This document shows positions 24,963 to 35,600 of a stretch of DNA of 62,000 bases, one piece after another. Positions within the stretch are counted from its first letter, which is position 1. Every line of letters starts with the position of its first letter. This stretch comes from Antedon mediterranea (Eukaryota > Echinodermata > Crinoidea > Comatulida > Antedonidae), in assembly GCF_964355755.1 (NCBI RefSeq), contig NC_092671.1, positions 40,189,804-40,251,803 of the forward strand, written 5' to 3'. The notes under the pieces are model-generated. The model was not told the origin of the DNA. It searched no databases and worked only from the letters and a program-made list of their open reading frames with translations. Made by a program: the position numbers and the translations under genes.

Positions 24963-25270
24963 TGATACTAATTTTGACCATATCATTAATTTTAAATACT
25001 TTGCATTAAACACATAGCAACTCAATATTGGAATGCTTTAAGTACTTGGACGGCGGTTCCCTTCTATGAGGGCGCACTTTGCATTAATAAGGGCTTTCCA
25101 GTGTATAGGAATTCTAAACGGAATTAGTCTATATTGGTATAATTTTTAATCTTTTACAAGATTGTTAATTTTGATTTTTGATTTGTTTTAATTCTATTAC
25201 TAAAGTAAATTATACTAAACTACCTACAAATTTAATTTTTGAAATAAAAGAATTACTGTATAATCAAGGT

Positions 25271-25850
25271 ACTGTATAATAATAATTAATTAGTATTATT
25301 AAATACCTAAACATTTTACATTTAAATAGACAAGATATTTAGGCTGTATTACTGTATAATAATAATTAATTAGTATTATTAAATACCTAAACATTTTACA
25401 TTTAAATAGACAAGATATTTAGGCTGTATTACTGTATAATAATAATTAATTAGTATTATTAAATACCTAAACATTTTACATTTAAATAGACAAGATATTT
25501 AGGCTGTATTACTGTATAATAATAATTAATTAGTATTATTAAATACCTAAACATTTTGCATTTAAATAGACAAGATATTTAGGCTGTATTACTGTATAAT
25601 AATAATTAATTAGTATTATTAAATACCTAAACATTTTGCATTTAAATAGACAAGATATTTAGGCTGTATTACTGTATAATAATAATTAATTAGTATTATT
25701 AAATACCTAAACATTTTGCATTTAAATAGACAAGATATTTAGGCTGTATTACTGTATAATAATAATTAATTAGTATTATTAAATACCTAAACATTTTGCA
25801 TTTAAATAGACAAGATATTTAGGCTGTATTACTGTATAATCAAGGTATAG
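25271..25850. repeat. 80-bp minisatellite, about 7 copies
   Basis: The unit begins ACTGTATAATAATAATTAAT at 25271, 25351, 25431, 25511, 25591, 25671 and 25751, with an eighth partial start at 25831. Copies are almost identical; one T-C-type difference (TTTTACA/TTTTGCA) separates the first three from the later ones. Both ends of the array carry ACTGTATAATCAAGGTA. It lies 0.7 kb beyond the RABL2 stop, possibly in its 3'UTR. Confidence 0.95.
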
Positions 25851-26559
25851 TCATAACATTAAGTTACTTAAATTGAATTTGTGAGCAGTTAGATTTAAAC
25901 ATAAAGCTTCAAGAGTACTAAGTTTACATCAAGGTATTTTTTCCAATGAATGTATAGGAAAGGTTAAAGGTCAATTACAGTGCTTCATCTCACCCAGGAG
26001 TCAAATTGGTACATCCTACATATAGTTAAAGTGCAAAATAGATTTGGCTGCACTTTGTGTTGGGTCAATTATCCCAATTGGATGGGAACTAAAAGTTCTA
26101 CCCATATTATATTCACTTAATAATTTTAACTATTGAGTATATAATTTTAAAAACTGATGCACTGTACTGTCATTACTGTAATTAAAATTAACAACAACAA
26201 TTGTAAGGTTCGCTAATTATCTTTTCGGAGAATCAAAACTTGACCTTTTCTGGTCATAATTGATAAATCAAATCTTTCTTGACACTACTACTAATCTTGT
26301 CGTACAAGACTCTTATGGCATATATTGCATCTTGTTACCAACTGTGTGTGGTACAGGACCCAAGGCATAAGGTGAATGGATACCTCAGCTTAGCCCTTCA
26401 CTTTGAAGTAGAGAAATACAAGGCAAATAGTCCATCTGCAGTATATATACACCAGAGATAAAACACTCAACTTAGGCTTCACACAATGGTTGAGACAATT
26501 GGTGGTACATCTTACATCTTCAACTAATTAATTCTTAATTAAAACTGCTACATTTTCCG

Positions 26560-26676
26560 TCATGATTTGCTTGTTGCAACATTTGTTTCATCTTCGTCAT
26601 CTTTTTCGTCTTTATCCTCAGAATTTGGTGCTGTTTCTAAACCACTATCTGGTGAAACCTTCATATCTTCAAAATA
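26560..26676 (-). CDS. RABL2: RABL2 exon 8 (acidic C-terminal tail, stop)
   Basis: Acceptor TTCTCAATAG, then YFEDMKVSPDSGLETAPNSE and an Asp/Glu/Lys-rich tail ending ATSKS and TGA (26560-26562). Enters in phase 0. The low-complexity acidic tail is typical of RABL2. No CAAX or CC motif is present. Confidence 0.93.
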   Translation of the reverse strand, partial: YFEDMKVSPDSGLETAPNSEDKDEKDDEDETNVATSKS

Positions 26677-29600
26677 CTATTGAGAAAAATATATTGAATT
26701 ATGTGAGGGTGTGTGGCGCAATTTGTTGGACGTTGGATTACTGATCGAATCCAACTCTCGCCGCATTGCTTAAATCCTTAGGCAAGATACTTTACTTACA
26801 TTCGTCTCTCTCAACCCAGGTGTATAAAATGGGTACAACTTTGAGCTGCATTATTATGGGAATATGTGTGTAGTTTATTAATAATTTTACCTCTAATTCT
26901 CGCATGACTTCATCCATAAAATCTGTTGAGTTATTTTTGTATTCAACTGCTTGTTTTATGGCCTCTCTAAATAACTAAAAAATAAATATTTTCAGTTAGT
27001 AAATTAATATAGATGTTTTCTACATTCTGTATATTGTTAAAAGTAGTACTGAACAGAGTAATGGTGACTGACTTAGCTTAACACTAGTACAGATTAGATT
27101 TAGAACTTAACCCAGTGTGTGTCTGTTAACAAGAAGGCTTCATTGCAAGTACAAACCCTTTTGAATGTATTATATATATAATAAATACTCCACTCCCTCC
27201 CAACCACCTTAACCACAATAACAAACTCACTTCCCTTTTTAGATGCCATCTATATTAAAATCAATTTTTATTTGTACCAAAAATATTTTCAATATTGTTT
27301 AATAAAATAATGTATTGTACTATGAAATGTAATAACAAAACCTTATTGTTACGTTGATTTTTTATGAAACAAATTATAATGTTTCCATGGCAATATTATT
27401 AGCTTTTTATTAAACATTGCTCTACTCAACCAATTTAAAATAAGGTATTCAAACGATATTGCAACATTTTTTCAAATCTATATTTATTAAATTGATGCCG
27501 ACTTTAAATGATATTTTTGTAATGTATGTACCATAAAAAATACAATAACCTTAATAATTGAGGTGTATGTATTACTAATCATTGTATAAGGTACACTATG
27601 CCAATTATAGGTTTATGTATGATACATGTAGCAGATAATGTATTTGATAAAGATAGATATTCTTTAGCTAATCAAGTATTGAAGACTAGGAACCTTCAAA
27701 TTTCAATGTTCTTAGTATATTTTCATTTTATTTTATCTGTATTAAAGGGATATCATTTGTACATTTTAATATTCATTATAAAAGGTACACAGTATTCCAT
27801 ACATCCATACAGGTGGGATATCAAAATGACCAGAATTACCCTGTAAATATTTTAATTTGAAAACCGCTCTGAGATGCGTATCTTCCCTAATAAAGGAATA
27901 TATACTAATAATACTAGGGTTTTTACATCCAGGTTCTTAGTAGCAGACGGTTTCTTATAATTAATAATTTCCCTAGAAATGTTTTACACAAACCAAAAGT
28001 GGTGTCAAGATGTTTCCACTTGAGGTCAGGGTTCATGGAATGTACCATTATCTGACAGGGGTGTTTCATAAATTGTTTATATATTCGAGTTGTATAGCTC
28101 TCTTCTCCGGGAGAATAGGCAATAGACTTTGTATTTTACCCCTTGGTGTCGTACTTGTTATATTTTTTTAACCCATTTGATTATATTTGATTAATGGTTA
28201 TATACGTGACAAGGAAGACAGTTTTCAGAGTGCTTGACGGAATAAAATAATTGAATTGCAATCAAGGGTTTATCTTCCATCTTTAAATAAAGATGAAGAA
28301 GTATTTACTGTGTGATATAATGTATGCATAGCAGTACTTACTTTAACTACGTTTTACTGTGTGATATAATGTACACATAGCAGTACTTACTTTAACTATG
28401 TTTTACTGTGTGATATAATGTACACGTAGCAGTACTTACTTTAACTATGTTTTACTGTGTGATATAATGTACACATAGCAGTACTTACTTTAACTATGTT
28501 TTACTGTGTGATATAATGTACACATAGCAGTACTTACTTTAACTATGTTTTACTGTGTGATATAATGTACACATAGCAGTACTTACTTTAACTATGTTTT
28601 ACTGTGTGATATAATGCACACATAGCAGAACTTACTTTAACTACGTTTTACTGTGTGATATAATGTACACGTAGCAGTACTTACTTTAACATGTTTTACT
28701 GTGTGATATAATGTACACGTAGCAGTACTTACTTTAACATGTTTTACTGTGTGATATAATGTACACATAGCAGTACTTACTTTAACTACATTCGTTCCAT
28801 CTGACGCCGATACGAAGTAGAATGGTAAATTAAATTTCTTTGGAAAATTAAAGGCTTTCTGTGTTACTTTATAATCAACTGTGAAAAAATTGCAAATTTA
28901 TAAAATTGTTGGTATCGATTATAACATATTTTTTAACAAAGGTAATACAATTTAAAAGAATATATGAATATAAAGTAGATGTTTAAAAATGAACACACAT
29001 TTACATTAGAAAGATACACAAACAAGATGATACTCTAATACATTAGTATTTAAGGAGTGCACTCATAATGGATTTAATATGTTGATGACAAGTAAAACAA
29101 TTATAAAAATATCAGCAATAATTTGTTAAGTACGGCTGATGACAACCTTGTTTAAATGATATTGCCATGGTTACTAACCATTAGTACAATTCACATTAAG
29201 TGGGATTACATCTAACATTATAATTTTGTGTCAACATTACTGTTAATATGTCAAATGTATTCAATCTTATTAGTACTTGGTTGTATATTTAACCAACTTA
29301 CCATCCATCTTATTAGCTGCACATAAACATGGTATACTTGGTCTGTATTCAATCTCATTGGTACTTGGTTGTATATTTAACCAACTTACCATCTATCTTA
29401 TTAGCTGCACATAAACATGGTATATTTGGTCTGTATTCAATCTCATTGGTACTTGGTTGTATATTTAACCAACTTACCATCTATCTTATTAGCTGCACAT
29501 AAACATGGTATATTTGGTCTGTATTCAATCTCATTAGTACTTGGTTGTATATTTAACCAACTTACCATCTATCTTATTAGCTGCACATAAACATGGTATA

Positions 29601-32600
29601 TTTGGTCTGTATTCAATCTCATTGGTACTTGGTTGTATATTTAACCAACTTACCATCTATCTTATTAGCTGCACATAAACATGGTATATTTGGTCTGTAT
29701 TCAATCTCATTGGTACTTGGTTGTATATTTAACCAACTTACCATCTATCTTATTAGCTGCACATAAACATGGTATATTTGGTCTGTATTCAATCTCATTG
29801 GTACTTGGTAGTATATTTAACCAACTTACCATCTATCTTATTAGCTGCACATAAACATGGTATATTTGGTCTGTATTCAATCTCATTGGTACTTGGTTGT
29901 ATATTTAACCAACTTACCATCTATCTTATTAGCTGCACATAAACATGGTATATTTGGTCTGTATTCAATCTCATTGGTACTTGGTTGTATATTTAACCAA
30001 CTTACCATCTATCTTATTAGCTGCACATAAACATGGTATATTTGGTCTGTATTCAATCTCATTGGTACTTGGTTGTATATTTAACCAACTTACCATCTAT
30101 CTTATTAGCTGCACATAAACATGGTATATTTGGTCTGTATTCAATCTCATTGGTACTTGGTTGTATATTTAACCAACTTACCATCTATCTTATTAGCTGC
30201 ACATAAACATGGTATACTTGGTCTGTATTCAATCTCATTAGTACTTGGTTGTATATTTAACCAACTTACCATCTATCTTATTAGCTGCACATAAACATGG
30301 TATATTTGGTCTGTATTCTCTTAGTTCTTTGTACCACGTTGGTAGGTTTTTATAAGTCACTTTTCTAGTAACATCAAATACCTGTGAAAAGAAACAGTGA
30401 AAAACTATATATTTAAAAACGAATGAAATCACTATTGTTATCAAATATGTGCTAAAGTATTTTGGTTAAATTAAGTAAGGCCTAAATTACAAGTACCTAT
30501 GTTAGCTAACAAATTTATTATTTTTAAAGGAAATAAGTAAATAATAAAATACACAAATTACAAATGTCATACTGTAGTTGTACATTATACTGTGTCTTAA
30601 CATATAAGAGAATTCAAACTTAGTTTGATGTCTGAAATTATAGATTTTGATAAATATAGAGCTGCTGCAGTTAATCATAAGGGACAGTGGCTAGTTAGTG
30701 TCCGACACAGTCTTGTACTAGACGCATTGTGAAATATCTATCCTGGATTATTGATTGAAAGCAAAGAATCAATAGACAGCTCTTCTGTAAATTACCATCA
30801 AGACAGACAATTGTACATTTAAAATTACTTCACTCTATCAATACTAATTAACATATATTATAAGATGTGGTTATTATTATATTTTTCAGGGAAAATTTTC
30901 GTTTTAAAATTTTGGTAATCAAACTCATTTTTGAGTCAAGAGACATAATTTTGTATTGTATTTTTGCTACACAATTTTAGAAATGTGTAGCAATAAGGTT
31001 GTCTTGTATAGCTTTTTTGCTATGCAACACTGGCAAAATTATTCCCTGTATTTCATTAAAAGTGGCCATATACAAAATGTAAGAATGGGAAATGTACGCA
31101 CAATTTCTAGTACTCATAGATGGAGAATGAATACTTTCAAATTACTGTAGAAAGATTTGGAAATCTTTCCACATGCATTCTTATTTTCAGCCCAGAAATG
31201 AAAATACTTTGCTATTGTTATTGTTTTAATAAGCAAATGCTTTATCTATATATAAATTTACGTAAGGGCAAAATTCGATAAATCGCGCCTTACTTCTAGA
31301 ATTTTTACTCGATGGTATATAAAGTTGGTTCGTACTTTCGGTACTGATTTTAACCACCTGATGTAACCCTCTTTACTAATTAAATTGAGTTAGATAATTA
31401 GTTATTGACGATTAAAACGAATTTAGGTTCAACGATTTGCCCCAAATAGGGGTGTTTTCCCGACCGTGGTATACACTGTCTAATGGATGTCCATCTTGAA
31501 AAATACCCGGCACAAAAATGCGAGGAGGCTTCGCATTTTCCTATCTCCTCCTACGATAATTGTTTTTAATAGCTGAAAACCGGTTGAACAACTAGAGTAC
31601 ACCATCATAATGTTGAAGACAGGCCGATTTTCTTTAAAAAATACTATTTTGATAGATTTAATATACGATTATACAAATGTATTGATTTGCGAGGAATGGA
31701 ACATTCCAATCTCTGTTCCACAAGTGTCTATTCCCTCAGGCGTCGTAAAGGCAAGTACTGTATACTCATAACAGAAATTCGATCCATTTTTTTTTCAATC
31801 TGTGCTGCAGAGGTTGGATATACATTTTTTTTAAACGGATAAAGAGCTAGCGTTTTCACTCGCCGTATATTATGTATAAATCTTTATTATTGCAGTTAAA
31901 CCACCCACATCATCACCCTTCCCTCACTGGCATGAGTAGTGTTGTAAAACCAGTAGAGGATAGGCCTACGGTACATCACATGCCCTAAACGCAGAACAAC
32001 TTTGGTGGGTAGGGTAGGAACCAACTTAAGTATGAATTGGCTCTAGGAAACAATTGAAAACCATTAGGCCTACTAATTAAGTTGAGTTAGATAATTTAAT
32101 AATTATTGACGATTAAATCGAATTTATGATTTTCCCCGAATAGGTGGTTTTCACAAATTGTTTTACATTATATAAACATATACACGTCGTAGTGATGTAT
32201 CGTTACATGTAGGGGCTACTGTACTATTTCAATCGACTAGGACGGTGATGTTTCAACAAAGTATTACATCGCAATGTTTTACTGTGTTTAGTGGTATATT
32301 ATTTGTAAAACATGAAAACAATAATAATAATAATAATAATAACTGGTACTTGATATAGCGCATTATGCTGAAAGCCTCAATGCGCTTTACAAAGACAGAA
32401 CAATTTAGAAATTTACAAATTAAAAAGTGGGTTTTGAGGAGAGATTTGAAGACACTGGTGGAAGTAGCCTGACGGATTTTAATAAGCAACGCATTCCATA
32501 GAGAAACGGATGCCGAAGAAAATGAACGATTTCCATAAAACTTAGTGGAAGGATGAAATATATGGGCAAGAAGAGAATCAGATCTAGATCTCAGAGACCG

Positions 32601-35600
32601 CTTAGGAACATAAGGTTGAATAAGTTCAATTAATATTTCGTTACTAAATGGATAAAGAATAATATTTAAAAATTGTTCCTCTTTGCACCCCATCCTCTTC
32701 CCCGTACCTCAACCCTAATGTTACATACAAAACACAAATCAAGTTTGTTTAAATTTGACTTAAACAATTGGTCTCATTTTGTGACAAGTTTCTCTTTCGG
32801 AAGTAATTCCCATGGTGCTAATTTTAGTTGAGTACATAAATTACAGTGTCTATGTATTCGTTCCTGTAGGCTGTAAACGACATGCATTATTGTCCTGCGG
32901 TACGTACATTTGAAATCGCCAGTTTTTTAACGCTGAAATTATTATGTATTCGAGAACCATCTGTGGGCACGACCTAGATGGTACGCGAGCGAAGCGAGCG
33001 TACCATCTAGTTATAATAATTGGTAGTCAATTATTAATAACCAAATATTATATCTCTTTATTCTATATACAATAGATGAGAATTGAGTGACAGCAAATGA
33101 GTCTCAACGACTAAATGTAGCACACACTCTAATTACAGCAGCACAAGAATTGAGTGACAGCAAATGAGTCTCAACGACTAAATGTAGCACACGCTCTAAT
33201 TACAGCAGCACAAGAATTGAGTGACAGCAAATGAGTCTCAACGACTAAATGTAGCACACGCTCTAATTACAGCAGCACAAGAATTGAGTGACAGCAAATG
33301 AGTCTCAACGACTAAATGTAGCACACGCTCTAATTACAGCAGCACAAGAATTGAGTGACAGCAAATGAGTCTCAACGACTAAATGTAGCACACGCTCTAA
33401 TTACAGCAGCACAAGAATTGAGTGACAGCAAATGAGTCTCGATGACTAAATGTAGCACACGCTCTAATTACAGCAGCACAAGAATTGAGTGACAGCAAAT
33501 GAGTCTCAACGACTAAATGTAGCACACGCTCTAATTACAGCAGCACAAGAATTGAGTGACAGCAAATGAGTCTCAACGACTAAATGTAGCACACGCTCTA
33601 ATTACAGCAGCACAAGAACTTGCCACATAATATGAATGACACACACTCTATTGAATCGTTCATTTATATAGTATACACAATATTACTCTAAAGCAATTGT
33701 GGGAATGTAAACAACATCATTCATCATGCACTGAGGAAATGTATTGTATTAAGAGCAATTACTTAGAATGATCTTTGGACGTAGTTTAAGTAGCAATAAA
33801 CCTTTCACATACAGCAGAATTAATGGCAGAATTAATGGCAAAGTTGCACACTCATAATATAAACCCTGTTGTTCTTGTATTCAAATAAGAGTAATGTAGA
33901 CTTTTTTTTCCGCCATTAACAGATCTATTTTATTTTGATCAAGATATAAATTACATTTAATAGTGTTTGTTATTTGTTTAGCTTTATACTTGATTTTCTT
34001 TAGTGTCTATGTGTTATTAATCTGTCCTTCCTACACACTGCTATTTTAACATTACATTATTATAATTATCTTTTAACATTACAGATGTTCTTATTATAAT
34101 TTGTTCTTCTTCAATACATTATCATATTCCCTAATGAATGTTGCTTTCATTTATTGAATTCAATTTAATTTTACATTTTAATTATTTAGTTATTATTACT
34201 AAAACTATTACTACATGTATTGCAAAAAATATATACTTTGGTAAAATTAATATATTATTATTATTATTATTATTATTATAATAGTCTTATGCTTGTTCCT
34301 ACTTCCTAATTTAAAGCTTTGTCTACATGGACATGATGATGTTATATCACTACCATATTTAAGCATAGCACTACCATACTGTATATAGGCACATCAAACT
34401 TTTTTGACACATAAAGTTTGATAGTGTAGACAAGGCCTAAGATAAATTCAGACAGATTTGAAAAGGTAAATTCCATTGCTATTGCAATCAAGTATTCGGC
34501 AACGTTCATATCTAGCCCCATGGGACTATAATCTGTTCATATTTACATATTAATATGTTATATCATATAGTACAGTAATTATTTTCAATTTCAGAATGAC
34601 AATATCAACTTCAATTATCAATATTTGATTGACGGCAATATTGATCTGTATTTTTGTTGGAACAAATTAGTTCTTTGTTGACAATTTGTTCACCTTATCA
34701 TTGAGTAGTCTGAAGGTGTCAAGTAATGTTTACAGTTAATTAATTTACATTATTATTTCTATCAAAAAAGAATATAAATTTCACATATAACTTAAAAATG
34801 CCTGGATTTATGTGTGTGTACAATTGAAGCACTAAAAACGATGTTAAATAAATTGAACAAACTGAGAATATGCCTCGATTTAGTCCTAGTGATGTATACA
34901 ATATATTATGAAAACTGAGATACTGAATAAGTGCTATCAATATCTAGTCTCATGCTTTATTTATCAAGTTACGGGGAAACATAGAATCTTATTGAAAACT
35001 TACAAGAATACAGGAATGTGCTTGGTGATAATATGAAGGATGCATCTTACTAAACCGTTCTTGCCCTGCTGTGTCCCAGAAATCTAAAATTGGCAAATAA
35101 GAATATTACTACATTATAAGGATAAGGACTAAAGAACCTAGTACATCTTACATTAAATAACTGAACTGTCTCTGATCAATCATGTTTTTTAATATTGTAA
35201 TTCTATTGTGAAATCGATTGTCGTTTTATACATAAATTTGATGTGATTTTTATATGTAATATTGTAATTGTATTGTAAAAAATGCAGCAATTCAGCCTTT
35301 GACTGCAAATGTATTTTTCTTTAAAAAAAAATAAAGATACCATGATATTCATTGCATTACTCACCTACAGTAACTTCTTTTCCATTAATTTTAGTATTAT
35401 AAGTAAAAAGTGTAAGAGCAAAGGTTGATAGCTGTTGAGGTTGACTGTAAACACATTAAGGATTTCAATATACATTGATGAGATTATTAAATATCATTCC
35501 ATTGTATACAAAGTACACTGTAGATTATTATTATCTAAAATATGTATAACTAAAAATGAGATTATCCACTGTACTGTTATTATTTCAACTATGATAATAA

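Larger units (their letters stand above)
19939..26559. other. Intergenic/3'UTR region between convergent SHANK and RABL2
   Basis: 6.6 kb with no ORF that I can link to a protein family. It holds the 3'UTRs of both genes, a CpG-rich promoter-like island (22260-22458), one hAT-like MITE, two family-1 MITEs, an (AAT)n run (22981-23002) and an 80-bp minisatellite. Two TAGGCCTA sites lie at 22409 and 22660. The rest is AT-rich with nothing recognised. Confidence 0.6.
30382..35003 (-). other. RABL2 intron 4 (4.6 kb)
   Basis: Contains a CpG-bearing block of unclear origin (31260-32240, with an 80-bp segment duplicated at 31374 and 32071), a LINE 3' fragment, a 37-nt hairpin, a 67-bp minisatellite, a (TTA)n run (about 34252-34280) and a family-1 MITE. 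Two TAGGCCTA sites lie at 31961 and 32065. No exon was recognised. Confidence 0.6.

Noticed and set aside
25271-25850. CRISPR-like array
   Set aside because: Units are contiguous 80-bp repeats without variable spacers, in an animal genome. The same holds for the other arrays.
26704-26860. Functional tRNA gene
   Set aside because: A- and B-box-like motifs are present, but the cloverleaf does not close and a SINE-type tail follows.
29263-30220. Eleven extra RABL2 exons coding EYRPNIPCLCAANKID
   Set aside because: The exon-like pieces have donors but no convincing acceptors, and 49 nt is out of frame, so inclusion would break the protein. Treated as a minisatellite.
32253-32693. 146-codon - strand ORF as a host gene
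   Set aside because: Contains the RT C-terminal LWNxLP/FKxxLKT signature and an (ATT)n tail, so it is a LINE fragment.
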